A DNA stretch of 64,000 nt from an uncultured Anaeroplasmataceae bacterium. Its GTDB lineage: Bacteria; Bacillota_I; Bacilli_A; Acholeplasmatales; Anaeroplasmataceae. This document shows positions 47,344 through 55,481 of this stretch, one piece after another. Numbering within the stretch: position 1 is the stretch's first letter; every line of letters begins with the position of its first letter. Where the stretch lies: NCBI GenBank assembly GCA_934229785.1, contig CAKQEA010000002.1, forward strand, positions 62,001-126,000, given 5' to 3'. The position numbers and the translations under genes are program-made. The notes beneath the pieces were generated by a model that saw only the letters and a list, made by a program, of their open reading frames with translations, searched no databases and was not told the DNA's origin.

Positions 47344-47619
47344 ATGAAAAATAAAAGAGCAATTAAGCTAATTGAATTTTACCAAACCTCTATATCTCCT
47401 AATAAAAGTCCAAGATGTAGATTCACCCCTAGTTGTAGCCAATATGCAAAGGAATGTTATCAAAAATTTAGTTTTGTTAAAGCGAGCCTTTTAACAACTA
47501 AAAGAATATTAAAATGTAACCCACTATTTAAAGGTGGGTATGATCCTGTTCCTTTGACAAAGGAAGAAAAAAAACAATTTGAAAACGAAAAAAAACAATT
47601 ATCAAATGATAAAAAATGA
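47344..47619 (+). CDS. yidD: Membrane protein insertion efficiency factor YidD
   Basis: 91 residues. The family core is unmistakable: YQTSISPNKSPRCRFTPSCS near 13-32 followed by YAKECYQ, and CNPLFKGGYDPVP near 59-71. Helps YidC-mediated insertion at the membrane. 24 nt after mntR on the same strand; its lysine-rich tail overlaps the terminator stem. Confidence 0.96.
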   Translation: MKNKRAIKLIEFYQTSISPNKSPRCRFTPSCSQYAKECYQKFSFVKASLLTTKRILKCNPLFKGGYDPVPLTKEEKKQFENEKKQLSNDKK

Positions 47620-47625
47620 TAATTG
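47596..47625 (+). terminator. Terminator of mntR-yidD
   Basis: CAATTATCA/TGATAATTG stem then CTTTTTC; the stem's 5' arm is inside the yidD coding end. Confidence 0.82.
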
Positions 47626-47641
47626 CTTTTTCTTTATAAAA

Positions 47642-48259
47642 TTAAAACCAGCCAATGACACCTTTAACAAAAATTTCAATTCCAATTCCAATTAAAATAA
47701 TGCCACCAATAATTTCAGCTTTATGGCCTAGCTTCATTCCAAACTTTTTACCTAAAATTAAACCAACAAAGCAGAAAATAAAAGTTACAGTACCAACAAT
47801 TAATGAGGCAACAAGTGCATGAACATAATCATATTCAGCGATTGTAAAGCCAACAGATAGTGCATCAATTGATGTAGCTATACCTTGAACTAAAAGTCCA
47901 CCAATGGTTAATTTTTTTAATTTTTCTTCCTCTTTCAAATCAAGCTCAGGATGTTTACAAAGCTTTACACCTTCAATAATCATTTTACCACCGATAAATA
48001 AAAGTAATATTAAGGCAACACATGGTACAATATACTTTGAAAACACTTCAAACTCTTGAGCAATAAAATATACACAAACCCAGCCAATCATAGGCATTGC
48101 AAACTGAAATATTGCATAGACACCTGCCATAAGTGACATTCTTCTCTTTGTCATATTTGGTTCATTTAAACCATTTGCAAGTGATACAGAGAAGGCATCC
48201 ATCGTTAGTCCAATACCAAGTAAAATGCTATTTAAAAAAAATATAAAACTCCAACTCAT
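47642..48259 (-). CDS. mntP: Manganese efflux pump MntP
   Basis: 205 residues, six membrane helices in two repeats, each with an Asp-containing motif (LTMDAFSVSLANG near 18-30 and TSIDALSVGFTI near 126-137). It exports Mn2+. 28 nt after the CaCA exchanger on the same strand and so probably under the same riboswitch. Confidence 0.95.
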   Translation of the reverse strand: MSWSFIFFLNSILLGIGLTMDAFSVSLANGLNEPNMTKRRMSLMAGVYAIFQFAMPMIGWVCVYFIAQEFEVFSKYIVPCVALILLLFIGGKMIIEGVKLCKHPELDLKEEEKLKKLTIGGLLVQGIATSIDALSVGFTIAEYDYVHALVASLIVGTVTFIFCFVGLILGKKFGMKLGHKAEIIGGIILIGIGIEIFVKGVIGWF

Positions 48260-48287
48260 ATAAATTCTCTCTCTTCTTTAATTTATA

Positions 48288-49337
48288 TTAAATTACAGTT
48301 CTAATTATAAGATAAGTCAAGTAGCATGCATACAAAGCAACAAGTATAAAACCGTCTCTTTTTCTAATTTTGCCAGTTAAACAAATTCCAAATACAACAA
48401 CAGAAGTAGCCATCATAACAATTGCATCAACAACAATTTGTGATCCAGATGTTAAAGGATTAACAACGCCTGAAATACCCAAAACAAATACTATATTAAA
48501 TATATTTGAACCAATTACATTTCCTAATGCTAAATCATTTTGACCTTTTTTAGCAGCAATTATTGATGTTACAAGCTCTGGCAATGATGTACCAACAGCA
48601 ACAATCGTTAAACCAACAAGTGATTCTGCTAAATCATGATTAATATGTAAGGCATCAGAAGTAACAAGTGCTAACCCCTTTGCACCAAAAACAACAGCCT
48701 CACCACCAAAAGCTATGCCACATGCACCGACAATTACTAAAATTATCGCAAGCCAAAGCTTCATATCTTTTGGATTTTCTTCCTCTACTGTTTCCTCTTC
48801 GGGATGCAATTTAGCATTATGAATCAAAAAGAAAACATAGACGAATATTAAAACAACAAGAATTAAAGCCTCCCATCTTGTAATAGCATAATTACCAATA
48901 ACAGAATTAATTCCAAAGAAAATAATAAAAATCATTGCTAAAAATGTGATACCTAGCATAAAAGGAAATTCCTTTTTGCAAACTGACTTTTTTACAACAA
49001 TTGGTGTAAAAATAGCTGAAAAGCCTAAAACAATAAGTATGTTACAAATGTTAGAACCAACTACATTACCTAATGCAACATTAGCATTACCGCCCTCTTT
49101 TAATGTAGTTATTGAATCTGAAACAGAAACCGCAAGTTCTGGTAATGATGTACCGATAGCAACAACGGTCAAGCCAATAATAAGTGGCGAAATATGCATT
49201 TTTTTAGCAATTGCGGATGCTGAATCAACAAAGACATCACAAAATTTAACTAAACAAAATACACCAACAACAAGGCCTATAACAAACGCAATAATTTGTA
49301 GTACTAAAGGCCAAGAATCAACAAAGCTAAGAAACAT
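48288..49337 (-). CDS. CaCA-family cation exchanger (calcium/sodium antiporter type)
   Basis: 349 residues, about ten membrane helices in two inverted halves with the alpha-repeat motifs GTSLPELAVS near 63-72 and GTSLPELVTS near 252-261, each followed by LGNVxGSNI. YrbG/CaxA family members exchange Ca2+ (or Mn2+) for Na+ or K+. Placement behind a probable manganese riboswitch and ahead of mntP makes manganese a plausible substrate. Confidence 0.93.
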   Translation of the reverse strand: MFLSFVDSWPLVLQIIAFVIGLVVGVFCLVKFCDVFVDSASAIAKKMHISPLIIGLTVVAIGTSLPELAVSVSDSITTLKEGGNANVALGNVVGSNICNILIVLGFSAIFTPIVVKKSVCKKEFPFMLGITFLAMIFIIFFGINSVIGNYAITRWEALILVVLIFVYVFFLIHNAKLHPEEETVEEENPKDMKLWLAIILVIVGACGIAFGGEAVVFGAKGLALVTSDALHINHDLAESLVGLTIVAVGTSLPELVTSIIAAKKGQNDLALGNVIGSNIFNIVFVLGISGVVNPLTSGSQIVVDAIVMMATSVVVFGICLTGKIRKRDGFILVALYACYLTYLIIRTVI

Positions 49338-49365
49338 AATTTTTCCCCCTTATAAAAAATTAAAA

Positions 49366-49405
49366 CGAGACCTGTTAACCTTAATTATAGTTAACATAAG
49401 TCTCG
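49366..49405 (-). terminator. Riboswitch expression-platform terminator
   Basis: CGAGACttatGTTAAC pairs with GTTAACagGTCTCG on the minus strand, followed by TTTTAATTTTTT, 28 nt before the exchanger start codon. Confidence 0.85.
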
Positions 49406-49485
49406 TTCTTTAAGACTGAACCTGGAATAATCCATCATGTAGGTCAGCCACTATTCCTAGCGAACTACTCCCTTACGAAGTACTC
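49366..49485 (-). promoter_or_regulatory. Probable yybP-ykoY manganese riboswitch
   Basis: On the minus strand AAGGGAGTAG (49465-49474), the loop signature of the yybP-ykoY class, is followed after about 55 nt by AACGAGAC and then a strong terminator (49366-49405). The leader lies directly upstream of a CaCA exchanger and mntP, the latter a classic member of this riboswitch regulon. The class is called from the GGGAGTAG motif and the genes it precedes; a covariance search was not possible. Confidence 0.65.
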
Positions 49486-49500
49486 TATATATAAAATTAA

Positions 49501-49521
49501 AACTATGGTATAACCATAGTT
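49501..49521 (-). terminator. Terminator of tRNA-Glu(TTC)
   Basis: AACTATGGT/ACCATAGTT stem then TTAATTTT on the minus strand. Confidence 0.75.
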
Positions 49522-49532
49522 GAATTTTTAAA

Positions 49533-49608
49533 TGGTGACCTGTACGGGGTTCGAACCCATAAATGCATGCGTGAAAGGCATGTGTGTTAACCGTTTCACC
49601 AACAGGCC
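49533..49608 (-). tRNA. tRNA-Glu, anticodon TTC
   Basis: Complete cloverleaf on the minus strand: acceptor GGCCTGT/ACAGGTC, anticodon stem CATGC/GCATG with loop CTTTCAC (anticodon TTC), T-arm GGTTCGAACCCC and encoded CCA. Shares its acceptor and D-arm sequence with the CTC isoacceptor at 38448. Confidence 0.95.
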
Positions 49609-49779
49609 ATGTATATTAATGAGTCTTTTTAAGTGACTCAGCGATATACATTATACCATTTATTTTTTAGTTGTCAACAACTATTTTACATTTTTTTATT
49701 TTTTTGCAAAAAAAGTTAATTATTAACACAAACTATATTTTTAATAGTTATATTATTTAAAAATCTTATATTTTTCCTA

Positions 49780-50697
49780 TCATTTAAAAAGATTTAAAAA
49801 ATTATTAGGAACATTAGCCTCAATTGTAATTAAATTATGAGTGATTGGATGCTCAAAAACAAGCTTTGAAGCATGAAGTCCTAGTCTTTTTAAAGGATTT
49901 TTATTATAACCATACTTCTCATCACCAACTATAGGATGGCCTAAATCTTGCATATGAACACGTATTTGATTTTTTCTTCCAGTATCAATTTCAACCTTAA
50001 GTAAGGAATATTCATTATTTTCTTTAATAACCTGATAATGGGTAATAGCCTTTTGACCTTTGGGGTCTTCAGTTGAATATACTAAATTATTTTGGTTTTC
50101 CTTTAAATATGAAATAATAGTATCAGACTTCTTTTCCATTCTTCCTTCAACTACCGCATAATATTCTCTTACCTTAACATAATCATTCCAGTTTAGCTTC
50201 ATCATTGAATGAATTTTAACATTTTTAGCAAAAACTAAAACACCTGAGGTTTCCTTATCAATTCTATGCAAGATAAATGGTCTTAATGCCTTACTTCTTG
50301 CTTGAAGGTATGATAGCATATAAGCATAAGCACATTCTCTATCCTTATCACTTTCAACTGATAAAAGTCCATACGGCTTATCAATAGCAATAAAATCATC
50401 ATCCTCATAAATTATATTAATTGAATATACTCTTTTAGAAGCCTTAGGCATTCTTTTTTCTTCAGTATGAATAGGACGCTTTGAAATTTTTATTTCATCA
50501 TCCTTAGCAAGCATAAAGTTGTACTGACTAACAACACTACCATTAACTAGTACCTGATGATTTGTTAACAAATTTTTAACATTATTTCTTGATGTCTTAC
50601 ACTTGTTTAACAAAAACGTTAAAAGCTCATCACTTCTATTTACTTTATAAATTGCTGTTATTTCAAGCTTTTCTTTTTCATCAAAATTTCTTCTCAT
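49780..50697 (-). CDS. RluA-family 23S rRNA pseudouridine synthase
   Basis: 305 residues. S4-like N-terminal domain (about 20-75) and the synthase core with catalytic Asp in HRIDKETSGVLVFAKN near 146-161 and the late RKNQIRVHMQDLGHPIVGD element. It isomerises uridines in rRNA; RluD/RluC-type specificity cannot be told apart here. Start codon directly abuts the glpK stop (TAAATG). Last gene of the long operon. Confidence 0.94.
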   Translation of the reverse strand: MRRNFDEKEKLEITAIYKVNRSDELLTFLLNKCKTSRNNVKNLLTNHQVLVNGSVVSQYNFMLAKDDEIKISKRPIHTEEKRMPKASKRVYSINIIYEDDDFIAIDKPYGLLSVESDKDRECAYAYMLSYLQARSKALRPFILHRIDKETSGVLVFAKNVKIHSMMKLNWNDYVKVREYYAVVEGRMEKKSDTIISYLKENQNNLVYSTEDPKGQKAITHYQVIKENNEYSLLKVEIDTGRKNQIRVHMQDLGHPIVGDEKYGYNKNPLKRLGLHASKLVFEHPITHNLITIEANVPNNFLNLFK

Positions 50698-52173
50698 TTA
50701 AAACTCCATACAAGCATTAACTGCTTTTTTCCATCTATCATATTTTTCTTTTTCATCTTTGTTTATTTTAGGAACATATAATTTGCTATTTTTATAATGC
50801 TTCTTTATATCCATTAAATTATTAAACAAACCCTTATTTAATCCTACTAAATAAAATACTCCAAGTGAGGTAGCTTCACTAGTTGAAATTGTCTTTATTT
50901 GACTATACATCACATCAGCCTGAACCTGCATTAATTTAGAATTTAATGAAGCACCACCATCAACACTTATATCCTTTAATTCAAGCTTGGTATCCTCAAG
51001 CATAGATATCATAACATCCTTATTCAAATAAGCAACTCCCTCTATTGTTGCCCAGGCTATATTTTCCTTTGATGTTCCACGAGTTAAGCCAAAAATTGCC
51101 CCCTTACATTCAGAATTCCAATATGGCGCACCTAAGCCTGTTAAAGCAGGGATGAAAACTACACCATTTGAATTTTCCACAGCAAACTCAGAATCAGATA
51201 AATCCTTAACAAGCTCTAAGTTATCTCTAATAAATTGGAAGGCACTGCCTGCAACAAACACGCTACCCTCTAAAGCATAGCATATTTCATCATCAATCGC
51301 ATAAGCAATTGTACTTAATAGACCATTTTTAGAATTATAAATCTTCTTACCAGTATTCATAAGCATGAATGATCCTGTTCCATACGTAATCTTAAGCATT
51401 CCCTCTTCAAAACATGTATGACCAATAAGTGATGACTCTTGATCTCCAATCAATCCACATACCTCTAAATTACATATCTCTTTTATTCTTATCTCACTAA
51501 TATTACCAATTGTAGCATTTGATGATACAACCTTAGGAAGAGTATTTCTATTAATTTTAAACAATTTAAGAAGCTCATCATCATAATCTAGAGTGTGGAT
51601 ATTAAAAAGCATGGTTCTTGAGGCATTAGTATAATCTGTAACATGAATTCCACCACAAAGCTTATAAATTAGCCATGAATCTATAGTACCAAATAATAAA
51701 TTTCCTTCATCCATAAGCTCTTTAGCCCCGCTAACATTATCAATTATCCACTTCATTTTACTAGCACTAAAGTAAGGATTAATTAATAACCCCGTTTTTT
51801 CTTTTATCATTTTTTCATATCCAGAAACCTTAAGCTTTTCACAAATTTCATTTGTTTGAGTTGATTGCCACACAATTGCCTTATAAATAGGCTGTCCAGT
51901 TTTTTTATTCCAAGCAACAGTTGTTTCTCTTTGATTTGTAATTCCTACTCCAATAATATCAGAATAATCAATATTTACCTCATATAAGGCTGTTGTTATA
52001 AGAAAAACTACATCCTCATATATTTCTAAAGCATCATGCAAAACATAATTAGGGTATGGATAATATTGTTTAAATGCTTTAACATTCTTATAAATTATAT
52101 TTCCTCTTTCATCAAAAATAATTACTCTTGATGAGGTTGTTCCTTGGTCAATTGTAATAACATATTTACTCAT
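50698..52173 (-). CDS. glpK: Glycerol kinase
   Basis: 491 residues from the ATG at 52173 (ribosome site GGAGG inside the preceding gene). FGGY kinase motifs: DQGTTSSRVIIFD near 8-20, TNQRETTVAWNK near 76, and VDGGASLNSKLMQ near 395. It phosphorylates glycerol to glycerol-3-phosphate. Neither glpF nor glpD lies beside it; it sits instead in a mixed operon and overlaps the poly(Cys-Ala) lipoprotein gene by 8 nt. Confidence 0.95.
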   Translation of the reverse strand: MSKYVITIDQGTTSSRVIIFDERGNIIYKNVKAFKQYYPYPNYVLHDALEIYEDVVFLITTALYEVNIDYSDIIGVGITNQRETTVAWNKKTGQPIYKAIVWQSTQTNEICEKLKVSGYEKMIKEKTGLLINPYFSASKMKWIIDNVSGAKELMDEGNLLFGTIDSWLIYKLCGGIHVTDYTNASRTMLFNIHTLDYDDELLKLFKINRNTLPKVVSSNATIGNISEIRIKEICNLEVCGLIGDQESSLIGHTCFEEGMLKITYGTGSFMLMNTGKKIYNSKNGLLSTIAYAIDDEICYALEGSVFVAGSAFQFIRDNLELVKDLSDSEFAVENSNGVVFIPALTGLGAPYWNSECKGAIFGLTRGTSKENIAWATIEGVAYLNKDVMISMLEDTKLELKDISVDGGASLNSKLMQVQADVMYSQIKTISTSEATSLGVFYLVGLNKGLFNNLMDIKKHYKNSKLYVPKINKDEKEKYDRWKKAVNACMEF

Positions 52174-53125
52174 CCCTAGCCTCCATTTTTTTAACAAACT
52201 CCACGCTTATTTCAAAATTATAAAAATCCTTACGACTACAACCAGCTCTACCTCCGCCAGCACAAGCACAGGCACACGCACACGCACAGCTATGAGATGT
52301 ATGTGAGCTTGATGGTGGATTTATAGCCTTACCATTTTTACTTCTTCCACTATTATAAAATGTACAATAGTACCACATAGGATATCTTGAGAAATTTTCT
52401 CCAGAAAATCCTCTATAGGCCTCATAGCTATTATTCTTTGTCTTTATAACAACAATAATAAAAATAACAATAAATAAAACCACAAACATTGATATACTAG
52501 CCACTGCTATAATAATTCCTAGTTTATGATCCTTTGTTTCAATTAAATTTGGATATAATGCCTTATCATATGAAACTTTAACATTAATTTTTTCACCTTT
52601 TTTTAATGACTTATCCCACAATAAATAATCATCTATAACACTACTAGCATTAGAATCTTTTACGTTATTTTTATTCCATAAAACCTGTAGTTTTTTTACC
52701 TCAATATCATCAAACCATCCAGGAGTAAAATCATAGCTTATAATTTCATCATTAAATGTATATATTCTCAACAAATGAAATTTAAAATCAAATGTAACAA
52801 TATCATTCTTATAAGCCTTTTCTTTTAAATCGCAACGAATAAAGTCACCATCGTCATCAAATAAATAAGCATTTAAAACATCATTAGATAAATTTTTTAA
52901 ATCACCAATATATTTATTAGGAATACCAATCTTAACCCATTCTAATGGTTCTGTATCATCTAAAACTAACCATTTAATTTCATAACGTAAATCAAGTGTT
53001 CCATCATCACGCTGATCAACAGTTATCTTATAGCTTTCTATTTCATCTAAAGTCTTATCCTCATCACAGGAGCTTAGTAGAAAAAAAGAAAAAAAACAAA
53101 CAATTATAAATAAAAGCTTTTTCAT
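52166..53125 (-). CDS. Lipoprotein with cytosolic poly(Cys-Ala) tail, probable radical SAM substrate
   Basis: 319 residues from the ATG at 53125, which overlaps the TGA of the radical SAM gene (ATGA). Signal and lipobox LLSSC at Cys 20; ectodomain (about 25-195) with a DUF2207-like opening (IESYKITVDQRDDGTLDL); one membrane helix at about 201-228 followed by basic residues, so the C-terminus is inside. The tail carries SCACACACACAGGGRAGCSR near 278-297: five Cys-Ala units, three Gly, RAGC. Cys codons are all TGT but Ala codons vary, so the repeat is selected rather than DNA slippage. The overlap with the radical SAM gene suggests the tail is its substrate. Function of the mature protein unknown. 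Confidence 0.8.
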   Translation of the reverse strand: MKKLLFIIVCFFSFFLLSSCDEDKTLDEIESYKITVDQRDDGTLDLRYEIKWLVLDDTEPLEWVKIGIPNKYIGDLKNLSNDVLNAYLFDDDGDFIRCDLKEKAYKNDIVTFDFKFHLLRIYTFNDEIISYDFTPGWFDDIEVKKLQVLWNKNNVKDSNASSVIDDYLLWDKSLKKGEKINVKVSYDKALYPNLIETKDHKLGIIIAVASISMFVVLFIVIFIIVVIKTKNNSYEAYRGFSGENFSRYPMWYYCTFYNSGRSKNGKAINPPSSSHTSHSCACACACACAGGGRAGCSRKDFYNFEISVEFVKKMEARDE

Positions 53126-54474
53126 TTTTTCACCTCTTTTAGCTGACATAGTCCATGTGAAGTTGCGCTTATTTTTCTAATTTTTTTACACCTTTTACTA
53201 TTCCAAATATTTTTAAAGCTCTTATTTAAAATATTACCTAAGCCATCCTCAAACAACCAGCTTTGACATGGTAGAACCTCTCCATTAGGTGCAATTGCCA
53301 TATTAGACATACATGCTCCACATGATGGTATAATCATATGCATTTTTAAAAGTAAATCATCCTTAATCCAGCCAGGAGAGGTGAATGCTATCTCTAAATT
53401 TTTTGTTTTAGCATAGTCATATGCCAACCTCAAGCTTTTATAAATTTCGTTCTCATTAAGCTTAGTAACCTCTGAAATAGCATTTTTAGCATTTCCTGAT
53501 GGAATTAAGCCCGAGGTAGAAAAATACCTAACACCTAGGCTTTCTGCAAATTTTATAGTATTAACATAATCTTTATTTAAGCTGCAAAGTGGGGTATTAA
53601 TACTTACATCTAATCCAGCCTCCAAAGCATTTTTAATTCCTTCAACTGTTTCCTTGAAATGATTAGTCCCAACTAAAGTATTATGAATATCCTCATCAAA
53701 TGAATATAATGTAATTTGAACAGAATCTAAGCTTGCAGCATATAAATTTTTACATAACTCCTTTGTAAGTAATATACCATTAGTGTTTAAACGAGTAACA
53801 AACCACTTAGCATGATTAACAAGTGCAACCAAATCATTTCTTTTAGTTGGTTCACCACCAGTAAAAGTTAAAGCTGGTATTCTTGCTGTATAACATTTAT
53901 CAATAATTTTAAACCAATCCTCTGTTTTTAATTCCTCTACATTGGCCATTTTTTCATTGGCTGCATAACAATGTAAGCACCTTTGATTACAATTCCAGCA
54001 TCCATTTTTCTCCATTGCTGAAATCATCAAATCCATTCGATGAGGGGAATACATAAATTTTGAATATTTAGCTAATGTAGTATAACCGATTTCAACCTTT
54101 GGTTCCTTTCCTAAAGCAATATCAACTAATGTTTCAACAATATCCTTTAAATCAGATTTAATCATTTTATCCTTTGCCTCAGGATAAATCTTTTTAACAT
54201 TTAAAACAACCTTAGAAATAATTGTATCTAAATAGCTATCATCTATTTCATTACCATCTATCATATTAATGGTTAAAATAAATTCTCTTAATAATACTGC
54301 CCACGTAGTTTGAAGAGAAATTAATGAATAACCATTTATTATCGCCACAAAAGGAACACCAACAGCTAGCTTCTTTGGTGGAACAAGATGAATCCTAACA
54401 ACACCTGGGCCCTTAGGATTTATTGTAGTATGAACTACATTATTACATTCCTTCAAATATTTTTTTAAATTCAT
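53122..54474 (-). CDS. Radical SAM enzyme with C-terminal SPASM-like cysteines, probable peptide maturase
   Basis: 450 residues. An N-terminal domain of about 150 residues of unknown fold precedes the radical SAM core: CNQRCLHC near 161-168 (CxxxCxxC), FTGGEPTKR near 200, then a strand series ending near 350. The C-terminal region has Cys residues in IIPSCGACMSNMAIAPNGEV near 383-402, VLPCQSW and a final GLC, with LGNILNKSFKNIW, which is how SPASM/twitch auxiliary-cluster domains end. SPASM enzymes modify peptides and proteins, often linking Cys. Directly coupled to the poly(Cys-Ala) gene and downstream of Fe-S proteins that could donate electrons. Confidence 0.85.
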   Translation of the reverse strand: MNLKKYLKECNNVVHTTINPKGPGVVRIHLVPPKKLAVGVPFVAIINGYSLISLQTTWAVLLREFILTINMIDGNEIDDSYLDTIISKVVLNVKKIYPEAKDKMIKSDLKDIVETLVDIALGKEPKVEIGYTTLAKYSKFMYSPHRMDLMISAMEKNGCWNCNQRCLHCYAANEKMANVEELKTEDWFKIIDKCYTARIPALTFTGGEPTKRNDLVALVNHAKWFVTRLNTNGILLTKELCKNLYAASLDSVQITLYSFDEDIHNTLVGTNHFKETVEGIKNALEAGLDVSINTPLCSLNKDYVNTIKFAESLGVRYFSTSGLIPSGNAKNAISEVTKLNENEIYKSLRLAYDYAKTKNLEIAFTSPGWIKDDLLLKMHMIIPSCGACMSNMAIAPNGEVLPCQSWLFEDGLGNILNKSFKNIWNSKRCKKIRKISATSHGLCQLKEVKK

Positions 54475-54481
54475 ATATACC

Positions 54482-54844
54482 TCACCAAGATAATTTGCTT
54501 AAATTATACAAAACATCATTATAGCTCATATCATCATTAAAAATATCAATAAATTTTTTATATTCGGAAATTTTCTTATCTTTTTTACTGTCATCTAAAC
54601 TATTTAAATAAAAATCATTAGTTCTTCCACATGGATAAGCACATATAATACAATCAGGTAATAATTCTTTCTTTAGTTTAGCTAAATAATCAATATAGTA
54701 AGACAAATTATTTTTATTTTTCAAAGCTCTACATACCTCAAAAACAATAGGCTCAAGTTTTGAAATATCGCCTTCAGCTGTAACTCCATTAATTATTGCA
54801 ATAAGCTTAGCAAGTACAGTATTTTCTAAATCATCTAATAACAT
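54482..54844 (-). CDS. Small helical protein with CxxCxxxC motif
   Basis: 120 residues, all-helical. The centre holds DCIICAYPCGRTNDF near 79-93, a short cysteine cluster that could bind an Fe-S cluster and recalls the N-terminal helical part of hybrid-cluster (hydroxylamine reductase-like) proteins; that is a weak resemblance. It overlaps the 4Fe-4S gene by 10 nt and is 8 nt before the radical SAM gene, so it is probably part of one redox unit. Confidence 0.65.
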   Translation of the reverse strand: MLLDDLENTVLAKLIAIINGVTAEGDISKLEPIVFEVCRALKNKNNLSYYIDYLAKLKKELLPDCIICAYPCGRTNDFYLNSLDDSKKDKKISEYKKFIDIFNDDMSYNDVLYNLSKLSW

Positions 54845-55473
54845 TTAACAATCTCTCCCTTTATAGAAATAATTCTTACAGATGAGTGGATATCCTTACC
54901 ACTTTCTAAAATTGCATTTTTCATTTGTATTTCAAGTCCACCGCAGCAAGGAACCTCCATACGAACAAGTGTGATGCTCTTAATATTATTATTTCTTAAT
55001 ATTTCTGTTAATTTTATTTGATAATTAACACCATCAAGCTTAGGACAAGCAATAAATGTAATTCTTTTTTCCATAAAATCCTTATGAAAATTTTGATAAG
55101 CATAAGCTGCACAGCTTGCCGATAATAATATATGAGCTCCATCATAAGCCTCACTTGTTACAGGTACAAGCTTTAGCTGACATGGCCAAAAGCCTAATCC
55201 TGATCTATTAAAATTTAGCGTTTTGTTTAAACCACTACTCTTTTTATTTTCTAATACCAATTCTTCATTATAGGAATCGGCCTCTCTCATCACAATTTTA
55301 ATTGCATCCTTAGGACAATGTGGTAAGCAATCTCCTAATCCATCGCAATAATCATCCTTAATCAATTTAGCTTTACCATCAACAATCGTAATTGCTCCTT
55401 CATGACACGCCTTAGCACATAGTCCACAGCCATTACATTTTTCACTATCTATTTCAACAATTTTACGTATCAT
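54835..55473 (-). CDS. 4Fe-4S dicluster ferredoxin-like protein
   Basis: 212 residues. Two ferredoxin clusters at the start: CNGCGLCAKACHEGAI near 13-28 and a second CDGLGDCLPHCPKDAI near 43-58. The rest (about 95-212) is an alpha/beta domain with cysteines in FWPCQLKLVPV, CAAYAY, ACPKLDG and VPCCGGLE, so more metal or redox sites are possible. In clostridia this family travels with hydroxylamine reductase-type genes. Here it precedes the radical SAM gene and is a candidate electron donor. Confidence 0.85.
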   Translation of the reverse strand: MIRKIVEIDSEKCNGCGLCAKACHEGAITIVDGKAKLIKDDYCDGLGDCLPHCPKDAIKIVMREADSYNEELVLENKKSSGLNKTLNFNRSGLGFWPCQLKLVPVTSEAYDGAHILLSASCAAYAYQNFHKDFMEKRITFIACPKLDGVNYQIKLTEILRNNNIKSITLVRMEVPCCGGLEIQMKNAILESGKDIHSSVRIISIKGEIVKCY

Positions 55474-55481
55474 ATTCTTCC

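Noticed and set aside
52241..52300. Poly(Cys-Ala) stretch as a simple GTGTGC microsatellite
   Set aside because: Ala codons alternate among GCG, GCC and GCT while the protein pattern stays exact, and the flanking GGGRAGC is not repetitive; selection on protein is more likely.
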